DNA of 64,000 bases from Patella vulgata. Taxonomy: Eukaryota; Mollusca; Gastropoda; Patellidae. The first letter of the stretch is position 1; the number at the start of each line of letters is the position of its first letter. The position numbers and the translations under genes were made by a program. The stretch covers positions 72,019,431 through 72,083,430 of the forward strand of contig NC_065882.2 of assembly GCF_932274485.2 (NCBI RefSeq), in the 5' to 3' direction. Of the stretch, positions 50,801 to 60,757 are shown piece by piece. The notes beneath the pieces were generated by a model that saw only the letters and a list, made by a program, of their open reading frames with translations, searched no databases and was not told where the DNA came from.

Positions 50801-52809
50801 GGTGTATTTTATTTTCCGACCTGTGATAATGTCCTGTGTGAATAAATATTTCACGTTTACCGAATTACATGTTGGAACGGCTTAATAGATTACTTAAACA
50901 TACATTATGCAAGAGCTAAATCTGTCTATTGCAGGTCTTTCTTTTGGTCTGAAATGTTATCTAAATTATTAATTAGACATTAATTAACCTATCCAGACCA
51001 TAATCAACTCTAGATGGCATCGCTAGCCTGCGATCTCTAGTGGATTATGAGCCGATTTACTGCATAACTTTCCTTCACGATTTATCGATTAAATCGATAA
51101 TCGAGACTATGCTGTTTAACGTACTGACTTTCGTAATGATGACCAAGGCTAGTCGGAAATTTCAACCGCTTAGTTCCCGGTTCATAGTGTATCAATTTGA
51201 ATGAAATTTTCGGCAAATCGCCTTTACATTATCTAGTTTTTAACTATTATAGTGAGAACTGCCAACTTGTTATCGAATCTCCCATAATGTATCTTTAAGC
51301 TATAACTCTTGTCAATGCATTTGTAAGGAAAGGCGTATATAATTCTATCATCGAGAACTCTTCAACTTTAATCTATATAGTAATGTATACCTTAGCAAGA
51401 TTTGCTGTTTTAACTTTATCTACTGCATATTCCATCCATGGTATGTCTTCAAAATTCTTCACTTTCCGTCCCAGATGTTTTATTTCATCAGGATCCGTTG
51501 CCTTCAAAACCTTCTCTTTTATGATTTCGTCTTCAAATACAACTTTCGTAAAAAGAAAATAAACAATTTGTATAGAGTTTGTATAAATTAAGATCAAAAC
51601 GCAAGATGACACAAATTATTTTGTAATCTATAAATTACATCTATAGCTTTTACAATAGTATCATTGTGGTAACGCCAAGTTTCGTAAATGTATCCCGCAA
51701 TATCAATTCTATATCCGTTTCTCAACACTCAATCGGGAACTGATTAATGATATTATCCCTAGAGTATAATTAGGTCATCAGTTCGTAAAACACAATTGAT
51801 ATAGTATTTCTAATGACATATAAAAATAAAATGTCCCTTATATACACACTTTCATTTCTTTTGCTATCGCCGCACGTTGAGCTTTTCGGAAATGTATAGT
51901 TTCGATTTCGGTTTAGCCGACCTTTAAGTCGAAATAGAAAACCCCACCCAGGAGAAGAATACTAATCAGAAGATAGGTTGCTAGGCAACAAAACAAACGC
52001 CCACAACAGCTAAATCGTCCATGCAGTCGACAAGTGTTGTCACATATTTATGCTTTGGTAGGTAATGGAAGCATTTACAAGAAACTGATATCACTTTCAT
52101 ACACGTCGAATGTTCACAAGGAGGTTTAACAAAGTGAAACAAGGGTCGTAACTGTAGTTATTAACAGAAATCCCTCAATTTACAAAAATTGTTGAAATTC
52201 GACGGGCTTTTTCGTTTTACTAATTTAAATACTGCATATAAATTTCATACAGATATGATGATGACTTTTGTCGTTCGGGCGTTCAAAAGGTTAAAAAAAT
52301 ATAGACTTCTTCGTTTTACTATTCTAAATAATGCATATAAATTTCATACGAATCATAAGGTAACTTTTGTCATTAGAGCTTTCACAAGGAGTTCAACAAA
52401 ATGAAACAAGGGCCATAACTGTAGAAGTTCTTAACGGAAATTGCTGAAATTCAATACGATTCTTCGTGTTACTAATTTGAATATTACATGTTATTTTGGG
52501 GTGGGGTCGTTGTGCATGCCAACTGCCAAGATAATATTTAAGCTTAGCCTACTACCATCGCGCAGGCGTGGTCTACCATCCCGTTGCCAGGTAATCCGGG
52601 CACCGTAGCATCAATGTCATACACAAACCAATGATAAATACTTTTTAATGACACCCTTTACGTTTCGTAGCTAATAAATTACCTGCTTTACTAAACATCA
52701 TATACTGTTCAGCGCAGGAGAACTCCATACCATCCACCTCGAACCGACATTTGTGATGTTGACTAAATGGCGAATCTCTTCCATAAAATAATTCATATTG
52801 GTCGACCAT
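39559..52809 (-). CDS. Gene 3: complete four-domain NADAR protein, 917 aa
   Basis: Nine exons on the minus strand: 52809-52683, 51542-51391, 49376-48950, 48716-48565, 47318-46916, 43772-43627, 43087-42064, 41057-40897, 39720-39559 (stop). They sum to 2754 nt, in frame throughout, all GT-AG. NADAR domain 1 (about residues 5-155) is intact: FEVDGMEFSCAEQY with Glu34, GRKVKNFEDIPW, DTRWGIG at 119-125 and WRGRNLLGQIL from 139. Domain 2 (about 198-345) keeps Glu227 in SVEHYVFYRKA but has DWFWRDLIL in place of WGIG and the glycine loop. Domain 3 (about 384-530) has Gly412 for the Glu, and domain 4 (about 775-917) Thr802; neither has WGIG. Residues 530-770 are a charged linker with basic clusters (GDRKRRVDRK, KDTKKQKSKTPKGNK) that could direct nuclear import. 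Start ATG 52809 is conserved with gene 4; the sequence just upstream is out of frame with it. The likely role is N-glycosidase or ADP-ribose-related by domain 1; the other domains may bind or regulate. Confidence 0.9.
40096..40690. mobile_element. Second pearl-like repeat element, copy in the last intron of gene 3
   Basis: Paralogue of 24886-25565 at the same intron position, shortened by a loss near 40230-40265. Presence in both genes means it predates their duplication. Confidence 0.55.
44245..46440 (+). mobile_element. Degenerate LINE (non-LTR retrotransposon), antisense in intron 5 of gene 3
   Basis: Plus-strand translation shows reverse transcriptase landmarks in several frames. SAPGPNSIPYKVDKRCP lies near 44885, INQFRTISLLNVEGKI near 45055, DLTVVWLDLANAY near 45240, and VNEGIRNTGLPGKFKAWVYQ plus PWPLMLYEIS near 46115-46230. 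This set is characteristic of an R2/NeSL-like LINE lineage with SAPGPNG and WLDLANAYGS motifs. Frames shift repeatedly, there are stops, and a foreign repeat interrupts it at 45355-45790, so it is dead. It is absent from the gene 4 intron and so entered after the duplication or was lost there. Confidence 0.8.
45355..45790. mobile_element. Repeat inserted in the LINE (family T element plus a G-run repeat)
   Basis: About 45355-45700 begins TTACTTAAATATACATTATG, like the TIR of family T, and contains GCATCGGATACTCGAGATTT shared with 16768-16931. About 45735-45800 is the inverse of 23410-23515 (TCTAGAAAAGTTGGGTCTGG). The LINE reading resumes immediately after. Confidence 0.55.
47735..47822 (+). 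repeat. SINE family A fragment with (CT)n tail, intron 4 of gene 3
   Basis: GCCTGTCCAACCTCGTGGG, TTCTCCGGGTTCTCCGG and TCCCACTGCTAACGACCCC run directly into (CT)n. It is only the middle of the SINE joined to a tail, and it is missing from gene 4. Confidence 0.75.
48045..48185. repeat. Imperfect inverted repeat, about 140 bp, intron 4 of gene 3
   Basis: GGTTATGCTGGGGAAAGAAA on the left is mirrored by TTTCTTCCCCAGCATAACC on the right. Pairing continues inward through GACTGAAGAAAA / TTCTGAAGTC and CTCGAGAAAAAGAAAAGCC / TTTTTCTTTCGAGG, so most of the segment can fold into one hairpin. Not seen in gene 4. Confidence 0.75.
49463..49627 (-). pseudogene. Decayed extra copy of NADAR C-terminal exon in gene 3
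   Basis: Between exons 2 and 3 of gene 3 lies a second copy of the start of exon 3. It has an acceptor-like AAG, then FSQNEWLKVVKQSLFDTY, then GARWGIGYSVYATYDP- and CWRGR-like sequence in other frames. It has lost bases and is out of frame, and it has no usable donor. Gene 4 keeps only a stub of the same duplication at about 33790-33800 (TGTTCTGTGAAAACTT repeated). It is a relic of exon duplication in the shared ancestor. Confidence 0.75.
49665..49822 (-). repeat. SINE-like repeat, family C
   Basis: Paralogue of 33868-34021 at the same place in intron 2. A further partial copy, CCCCTTTGAAATTGAAGGGG, lies at 49405-49466 next to the decayed exon. Confidence 0.55.
50107..50167. repeat. 30-bp direct tandem duplication
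   Basis: GTGTAAAATACGACTCGGTT occurs twice with period 30. Gene 4 lacks this doubling at about 34180. Confidence 0.9.
50383..50480 (+). repeat. SINE family B fragment in intron 2 of gene 3
   Basis: GTTTCCCCTTGTCAGTGTTG, TACGGGTGGGATGAAAAACC and TTGGCGTGCACGTTGAAG match the family B body. It is the counterpart of 34425-34513. Confidence 0.65.
50526..50575. repeat. Palindrome with perfect 16-bp arms
   Basis: GTTAACAGGTTTAACC at 50526-50541 and GGTTAAACCTGTTAAC at 50560-50575 are exact reverse complements. The 18-nt centre is itself CGGCC/GGCC-rich. The immediate outer flanks (GCACGCTTCATTC and TCATGAAAGCCGTGC) also pair roughly, extending the structure to about 85 bp. Confidence 0.85.
50893..51299. 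mobile_element. TIR element family T, complete copy
   Basis: The left end CTTAAACATACATTATG and the right end (reverse complement) CTTAAAGATACATTATG are 17-bp TIRs with one mismatch. About 407 bp, non-coding. It sits between the SINE fragment at 50383 and exon 2 of gene 3. Gene 4 lacks the whole interval. Confidence 0.7.
51968..52490 (+). mobile_element. Pearl-like element head plus diverged tandem repeats, intron 1 of gene 3
   Basis: Starts AGATAGGTTGCTAGGCAACA with the family's ACGCCCACAACAGCTAAATC, then changes at about 52085 into the second repeat type (AATTTACAAAAATTGTTG, TTCGTTTTACTA) also seen at 36055-36420. No 3' hairpin end is visible. Confidence 0.55.
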
Positions 52810-52912
52810 TCTGCTTCTTCAAGTCCTCCTTGTACTTTAGAACCGATAACATAATGTTGTGAAATCCTACTTTCACTTTAAGTATGACTGATAAAAGGCA
52901 GTTCCCAGAAAA

Positions 52913-53405
52913 CTATGGTGTTCTGTTTCAGCCACTTCCCGCGTCGCTCTTATCAATGTTAAACTATAGAGAAAAAAGCGACGTCGACTTTACAACACGA
53001 AGTTGAACCTGAAATCGGTAAGTTTTTTGGTTTTGTTTTCATTATAAATTATTATTTGATACTTATATCCTAATATATTGTTTTTCCCAGACATTTTGTA
53101 CTGGTAGCTGACATTCATTCCAATATTTCATTTAGTGATTATAGATTGCATGTCTGGGTTAAATAATGCAGAAGTGAACGTCATCTTGGATTCTTTCAAC
53201 ATCTTTTAATCTGATTTCCTCGGTGTTTGCTACGTAAAGGGCGACGCGTCGCTTTTTGAAGGCCAACGTCGTGTTAAAAAGTCGATGTCGTCTTTTTTTC
53301 TCGATAGCTTAACATTTTAAAAAAAAAACCGACGCGCAGCGCGAATTTTGCGTCGCGAGTCACGCGTCGCTTTTTTTAAGGGCGACACCATATAGAACAC
53401 CATAG
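52913..53405. mobile_element. Complete TIR element just upstream of gene 3
   Basis: CTATGGTGTTCT at the left end is mirrored at the right end (AGAACACCATAG). Inner parts pair as well: AGAAAAAAGCGACGTCGAC with GTCGATGTCGTCTTTTTTTC, and CGTCGC-rich stretches on both sides. About 493 bp, non-coding. It ends 103 bp before the gene 3 start codon; the gene 4 copy is at 102 bp, so it was in place before the duplication and probably contributes promoter or 5' UTR sequence. Confidence 0.7.
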
Positions 53406-55433
53406 AAAATGTACCAAATAAATATTTTTACAATTCACAATATTCTACTTTTAATTTCGTTTTCATTGTAGAGCAGCTCACCAAATATTCCCTGAAAAAC
53501 ACTCATGGAGCACATGCAGGACAAAAATGTACGGGCTTCCCTAATCGACAGTGTTATTTTTAGTCTTTCTCTCCCTCTCCCCCCCCCCCCTTGCATGGCG
53601 ATTTTTGTGGACTTTTTGGTGTAAAATCGAAAATACATTTTCTGCCAGTTTTTGGTGAATATTCATGATTTTAAGGCGGAAGGATACAAAAGTTGAGAGG
53701 TTGGTTAGGTTGAAATGTGTGGCGGAAAATTGAGAGGTCAGCATTCCATTAATAGTTTCATCTTTCACCGACTCCATACTGATAAGCAGTGAATATTCGC
53801 TAGTCCGCTAAAATCACTAATAGGGATTACATTGGTGCGGTTAATGAGCTCGCAATATTAACTTGTTTCTTCGTTCAAATTAAATTCTAGAACATTTACT
53901 TGACGTATACGAAAAATAAATAAAGGTGTTTGAAGTATACCTAGAAAAAAAATATTTCGTTTTTAGTGTACATGGGTAGATGAAATGAGTAAAAGACACC
54001 AATATCCCTGGACCGGTATCGACGGCCCAGGGCATCAATCAAAGACGGGAATAAGAGAAGGCCGTAGCGCCGCTGTACGGGCAAATTGTCCGTTATAGCA
54101 CACTGCGTGGAATATTCCAGTCTTGGTTAGCACGAGTGGGCAGAATAATAGGGTGTTAAACGCCATTTGGTATCATCTATATTTTCTGCACTGAGTTGAG
54201 TAATATTTATTTGTAGGGTAGACCTATGTAAGATTCTGGAGTATGTGTAGGCCTAGTTTATTGCTTCACGTCTATATCAAAATATAAACAAAATGCCACA
54301 AACAAATGGTTTTATTTTGCAAAGAATATTACATAAAATTTAAATATTACTAAACAATTCATACGTTTTTAATTTATCAAAATAAAGATGAAAACAAAAT
54401 AGGAGTTTTATTAAATTCAAATTTAAATATGATCTGTCAAAATGTTTAAAAAAAAGTATTAGCTACACGGTCACAGTCACGCATATTAAACTAATAAAGA
54501 TATGACATGAGGCTAAAAATATGCCCTCATGCGCCATTGGCATTTGTAGCTAAAATATCAAATTTCTTACGACTTAATCCGCGTTAATAGGTACTCAGAT
54601 TGATTATTTAACATTTAATTAAGAAAACAAAATCAAAACAGCCACTTTACATAATGTCCTGACTTGAATTCAATCGGATTTAAACTATCCATCAGGTTTT
54701 TCCGCTACCAATAAAAGATGGCGGCGTCTTGTTTGAGCAGCATATTCTAAGATCTATAAAATTTCACTTCCACATATCTATGTAAACACTGAACGGAACT
54801 GAACCGTTTGCAAGTCTTAGTGATTCCCCTTGCTTAAAATGGCGCATCACGACTTGAACTATACTTGAGCACTATTTTCAGGCAATCGAACAGCAAAGTA
54901 GAATCGTTTTGTTAGCCTAGGCAATATTCTATCAAATGTAAATTTGACGATATACAGAATGATCAAACTGTAGGGTAGGTGAGATTTAACATGTACAGTA
55001 CGAGCCGTGTGAGACGCACGGTCGAAAGATTAAGACAATGAGCAATCAATAGAAAAATCGTAGTAGCGATAATAAAATAGTAAACACTGCCCGAAACCGT
55101 TGAACGACTTCAGGGGAAACAACTCTTAATTTTCGTCATGGGTTCGCACTACGGATTCTAACCCTTTTCATTAATCTAATAATCTAATAATAAACAAAAC
55201 AAAAACTGCATGTAAAAGGCGAGAAAATATAAGAGGGAATAGATATATTTATAAATAACTGACACAATTACGGTGTGAGGTCAATATTATTACATAACAT
55301 TAGAAATCTCGTCTTAAATGATCGGAATAAAGCTGGTTATTTCATAACACTAAATTATTTACAAATGTTGAATATCTTTAAAAATTTGTTTCTTTTCAAC
55401 ACCAGTGCGCAAAATTAAAAATATGTAGATTCA
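53406..55433. other. Intergenic DNA between genes 3 and 2
   Basis: No gene. About 54030-54175 is a family B SINE fragment (AAGGCCGTAGCGCCGCTGTA, ATAGCACACTGCG). About 54460-55070 matches 20800-21340. About 53820-54010 matches 20450-20650 in inverted orientation. Small open frames at 53435-53777 cross a C run and are not supported. Confidence 0.55.
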
Positions 55434-57682
55434 TCAATCAATTAAATCTTCATCTCGCATGAGTTGGTCACGTACATCAGTGAGGGCATATCCTAGAAGA
55501 TTTTTACCCCTCCATGTTTTCGAATCCCAAGCCTTTTCATTTTTTCCAGACATTCCTATTCCCCACCGCCTATCTCTTGGACTGGCTTCCACTAGAATTT
55601 TAGGATAAGTGTCAAATAACTCTTTCTGTAAATCTTTGTTCTGTGAAAACTGCAAAACACAAAGTCATTTGTTAACATATCATGAGAAAATAGATGTTGC
55701 TAGTGATTGAAATAAATGTATTTACTGTCGTGGTCTTTAATTATTGATGAAAACGACACATCACGAAAAAATTTTGGACCAAAGATAGAGCTATAGTCAA
55801 TGACTCAATGCATTAATCAGCAGGACTTTGTTGGTGAGAAATACAAAAAAAATCTGGATCTTTTTTAAACACCTATATAGTTCATCAACATCGATGTTTC
55901 TGTATTTATAGTAGTGGTGGATGTTATGCACGAGGCAGAGTATGCTTTACACAATTCTTTGCAATCGGAAGTCGGTTACATTGCCACGTTCCCCTAGCGC
56001 GCTTCATGCACTATTACATATTTAGACATATTCCCCTGAAAATACCACGCTTATATCGACGATACTATATTTTATTTGGCAAAAAGAGCGCTTTCTAACA
56101 ATCGATGGTAAATATACAATTATACGAACTATATTGTTTGCGGTGCATCAATGATCAAGCCAGCTTGGAAAGAAAATTGAATACCGGTGCTAGCGAAGGC
56201 AACTTCAACCACAGATGTAAATACTCCAATTCCATAGAGCAATATTTACCATCTTGTGGTCCACGACAACGAAGCCCGCAAAGGAATTAGAATGTAAATT
56301 GCCGACTGGACAATACATATTGTTTCGCGCATATTTATTTCATAATTAAATTTATTAGATTAAAGGGAGCATTTCATATTTTCTCAACTCACTATTATAC
56401 GATCAAAGGTATCATTCTCCCACTTATAAATCCTTGACCCCAGAAATAATAACACAATAACCTCCCTTATTTTTCTATCCCCCCCCCCCATAGAATAGCT
56501 ATCTTCAAACTTTTGAATTTGAAGTTGAAAATGATATTTTTGCCAATTTCTCAACTGGCAATAGTGAATTATAGGATTAATAGGATTATTCTTTAACAAG
56601 GTAGGACTGTTTATAGATACCATCTATTTTAAGGCTTTATTTTAATACATTTTAAAAATATAACTGAAAAATATGAAATTGAAACTTTAAGATGACCCAT
56701 GGGAATTTACATCCCTGCATTAGAGAAATTTCCTTTCGGTTTTACCTTAGCAGCATTTCCCCTTTTTACAATATCAACAGCCTTCTCGTTCCATTTGTCT
56801 AGATCAAAGTTCTTTACCTTTCGTCCGCAACGTTTCATCTCCACTGGCTGCGTGGATTCTAATATGGTTTTCTTCATTATTTCATCACCAAAAGTAACTA
56901 AAGTAAATGCAGAAGAAATATAAGATTAACATGGCATACATTGTATCAATAGCAATTATATTTATAATTTTCCCAAAAAAGTTATTAGCGCACTTCCCGC
57001 AAATTGAATTTAAGGCAATAAATTCTCCCCTGAGTGCTATTTCAATAAAAGGTTACATACTCTACTCTTTTCAATCATTACCTACCTACAAATTCACACG
57101 AAACAAACAGTTCTTCTCTGAAATGGGGTATAAACGTAATTTAGACGAATTTTACTTGATTGAAATTGATCGCGAAAACGTTATTTCTAATTTTGAAATG
57201 ATAGGCTAATCGTTTCTTTAACAGAAGAATTGAATTCAATCTTCATATTACAACATCCTTTAAACGGGTCGATTCTCGCGAATTGAGAATATTGATCGGA
57301 AATATAAAACCGACAGTTTGGCCTACAGTAAACCGCGTCCCCACAACTAAACAGGACTGTGACAGTTCTCGGAACTATGAATACTTATTAACCGAGACTA
57401 TACTATTTCTTTCGACGCATTATCCAGGAACTAACCTGCTTTCATATACATCATATATTGTTCCGCACAACAGAACTTCACACCATCAATCTCAAATTCA
57501 CATTTATGATGTTGACTAATTACGGACGCCTTTCCATAAAAATAGACATAACGATCCTTTCCTTTCAGATCATCTTTTGATAACAGCCGATAGTTTGTTT
57601 CATCACTAGTTTCACTTTCACTTACACTGTCCCCATTCACTTCCTTGTCACTGTCAATCACATCAACATTTTTCTCTGTCAT
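55434..57682 (-). CDS. Gene 2: complete single-domain NADAR protein, 204 aa
   Basis: Three exons on the minus strand: 57682-57436, 56897-56746, 55649-55434 (stop). They sum to 615 nt in frame, with phases 1 and 0 as in genes 1, 3 and 4. The first ~45 residues are an acidic, Ser-rich tail. The NADAR domain covers about 46-198: YFYGKASVISQHH, FEIDGVKFCCAEQYMMYMKA with Glu74, GRKVKDFDLDKWNEKAV, LVEASPRDRRWGIG (Trp162-Gly165), then WRGKNLLGYALTDVRDQL from 179. Every family hallmark is present and the length is close to that of stand-alone NADAR enzymes (E. coli YbiA is about 160 aa). Known members hydrolyse N-glycosidic bonds of riboflavin intermediates or remove ADP-ribose from guanine; the substrate here cannot be read from sequence. 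ATG 57682 has A at -3. It lies between genes 1 and 3, same strand. Confidence 0.93.
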
Positions 57683-58663
57683 TTTGGTGTTACTTGTTTA
57701 CTGGTTTACCTTCAGAAAGGATTAGCCTTTACCTCCTGTCTTAGTGGATTTTTGTACATGTAAGCATTAGGCTATCGTTACACACGACTGTGCAATTTGA
57801 ATAGGTTTTATTTATAGCCTATGGCTTTACTATAATATCCATATAGGTCAGTACGTTATACAAAAGGGTTGTCGAAAGCGTTATGGGTAAGATCTTGTCC
57901 TCATATTGCTTGTATTTACAAGTTGGCGGTTTATCTCGTGGATAATTCTATACTGACGTACTGTTACGTTCGGGTCATTATTAGTACACAGTAGCCAACA
58001 AACAATCCCGGATGTTTTACGAGTTTTCAAAACCTTTGTTTCCTTGTCAAAAATTGGTCAATGGGAGATAACTCCATTTTTATAAGGAGTCGTTAATTGG
58101 GATTAGACTAGTAATTCCCTCCCAATTACCGTCAATGTCACATCCTTAACCTGTAACATTTTGAAAACAGTCATCTGATGAAAATATTGAAAGACATTGA
58201 TCATTCTAATTTTTTGTTACGCCCGATCAAAGGATCTATGGGCTATGGCGTAATTTTTGAACATGATTTCCCTAAATTCATGTCTGATTATTTCCCGATC
58301 CTTCCACCCCTAAACACGGCTTCTCATCAAAACCTGGCAGAGAATGTAAAGTCAAACAGTCTTCTTCAAATTTAAATTTTAAAAAAGTCAACAATAATTG
58401 CAAGACATCTTTGTTATTGTACAAAAATGAAGCATGATCTGATCCTCTAGTTTTAGATTTTGTTTCCTCTTTGCTATTTTTTATAAATATCTTCGAGTCC
58501 ACAGATGATAAAATAGAAGCATTATCGAGGATGAGTCTATGTTGTGTGGGTGTTTGTGGTGTCTGGGGTCTTAAGTGCAACAGTGTTTTAGGTAAAGTCA
58601 ATAGTAAAGCCAGATCCCACGATACGCAGACCGTCCGCGACACCTATGTCTTTGGCAAAAGAG

Positions 58664-58940
58664 AGTGAGAGAAATAGGGTTTAACGTCCACTCAATACAA
58701 ACTAGGTCATTTCGGGACTAACAAATGTTTCAATTTTATTTCCATAATTAGCTTGCGCGTAGGGGTCTTTAGCAGTGGGAGGAAACCGGAGGACCCGGAG
58801 AAAACCCACGAGGTTGGACAGGCGACTCTACTCCTTGTCACGTACAACTAGGGATTCGAAACCACGCCAGTTCACTCAATGACAAACTTTATGATACAGC
58901 GCGCACGTGCTAACCATTCAGCCACCCAACCCCCATGTCT
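58664..58940 (-). repeat. SINE family A, near full length
   Basis: Minus-strand copy with GGGTTTAACGTCCACTC, CTAGGTCATTTCGGGACT, TTAGCTTGCGCGTAGGGG, AGGAAACCGGAGGACCCGG, CTAGGGATTCGAAACCACG (box B) and GCGCGCACGTGCTAACCATT (box A). Confidence 0.85.
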
Positions 58941-59649
58941 TTGGCAAAGCTGTCTGTTTGAAATATTGCATGGCCTGATTAATGAAAATTCACCTTAAGT
59001 TTTAATGTATTTTTACAACAAACCAATTACAACAGTTTTTAATTCAGAAACCTTCAGTTGAAACTTCATCCACTCAATTTCTTAGATCCTGAAGTATTAT
59101 TCTATTTTCTCTTTTTCTTGCATTTAAATGAATATTACTTATCAAAATAACAAGAAGTACTAAATATTTTGTAAATTTTATTAATCAACTCCATATATTA
59201 ATAAACATAACAACATACTTTATAATTGTCACAATATAATAATATTACACTTCTATGTTTCAAAAATTTAAACAAAAATGAGCATAGTAATAAAGATAAA
59301 AGATTAAAAAATTTCATAATTCGAACGAATGTTTCTCGATCGTCCATCATGAGACTCAAATTTTCAAATATATGTAATACAGAAAATGTGATTGGTCAGT
59401 ACGATCACGTGATCTAATTTTAATGTGGCACACAATAAATGGAACGCAATGACATCTGTAATGATAGTTTCAGAAGATATAAATCTACGCTGTTGGTCAG
59501 ACGGTCTATAAATGAAAAAAATGTGTTTTATTACAAATGGATAGTAATCGTTAGTAAAACAGTGTGAACTGGTGTAAACACCATACTTACATTTTTATTT
59601 ACAGGTACACGGTTTAAAAAAACCCCTTCAATTATCAGTAAGTATAGGA

Positions 59650-60400
59650 TCGATGTAGGTCGGCATAGGCGTACGTAACTTTCGAGCAATCTGACTTTCC
59701 GGCAGACGGGTAAAGTGAAAACAAAAATTATTATTTCATCTAGCTGGCAAAATAAAGTGCCCGAAATCTAATAAAACACTAATTTGTACTGAATTGGCTA
59801 TTGATTAAAACATTTTGTCTGGAGCCACTCTACTTTGCGCGACATTTTTCGGGCTTAGATTATTATTTGTGAATGGAGCTGCAACAGTCTGATTAGATGG
59901 TTGGATTTAAGGTCGGCATAGAGTGGGATTCCGGTTACAAAACAACTTTAAAGTTGCTGAACTTACAGGCTATAATAGGAGAAAAACGTATTTGCGGGGG
60001 TTAAATTTTCAAAATTTTCGCTGGGAGAGCGAGGGCCTCGTACCCCGCGGCAATTAATTGGCTTTATTGAACCACGTTTCATTCAGGGGCTGGAAGAGCA
60101 GAAAAACGCGTTTGCGGTAGTTAAATTTCTCCGTGGACTGTAAACGATTGATTAGTTTACTGGATTTCGAGTCAGCCACCCAAATTAGGCAATATTAGAC
60201 CACTTTGAGGTCGCTGTAATCACGGACTAGAATACAGCAAATTTTCCAGATGAACTTGGAGTGTCCCTACACCGTAAGCTCTGCTCATTCGCCGCTAGCA
60301 GAAGACCGGCGCCGCCGTCTGTAACTTGAAATTGTTTCGGGCATTTCGTGTTCTGTCCCCTTAACAGCCATCGGGCCCGTACGTCTATGTAGGTCGGGTT
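59650..60400. repeat. Unclassified segment with internal imperfect duplication
   Basis: GGAGAAAAACGTATTTGCGG (about 59979) and GCAGAAAAACGCGTTTGCGG (about 60090) head related blocks. TGGTTGGATTTAAGGTC and TTTACTGGATTTCGAGTC mark a second pair. GATGTAGGTCGG near the left and CTATGTAGGTCGG near the right recur in direct orientation. The base composition is richer in GC than the surroundings. No coding frame is recognised. Confidence 0.4.
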
Positions 60401-60757
60401 AATGCTGATACATATTATGTTTTAAAACGCAAATCAACTATGTCCAGTTCCTTTAAATCTTGAAAAAATTGGTAAACTGTCACACTTTGGTTTTCTTAAA
60501 TATAATTGAATAAGTACATTTATATATCAACTAATACACTAAAAATAAAGAAGACGAAATCAGTAACCTATTATAAGCGGACTTCAGTCATATTATACTA
60601 ATCATGGAATTTGATTTTCAAGGGAAAATCACACTATTATAATATATAGATGGACAATTCACAAATTTGTCACTTAATTACAATGCACGTGTTGGTATGC
60701 ATAAATGATGTGGAAAATCATGGCTTAAATATCGATGACGATCGCACAATTGGCCAT

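Larger units (their letters stand above)
57683..60757. other. Intergenic DNA between genes 2 and 1
   Basis: About 57840-58380 matches 21345-22168 (flank of gene 4) and 38040-38330. A family A SINE lies at 58664-58940. About 59650-60400 is less AT-rich and contains an imperfect internal duplication. From about 60600 the sequence matches the 3' flanks of genes 3 and 4. No gene is supported; the open frames at 58178-58668 and 59226 are not recognisable. Confidence 0.55.

Noticed and set aside
56384-56623. 79-residue minus-strand frame in intron 2 of gene 2
   Set aside because: The same sequence recurs at 61600-61850 as intron repeat debris (GAATTTGAAGTTGAAAATGA). It is not an exon.
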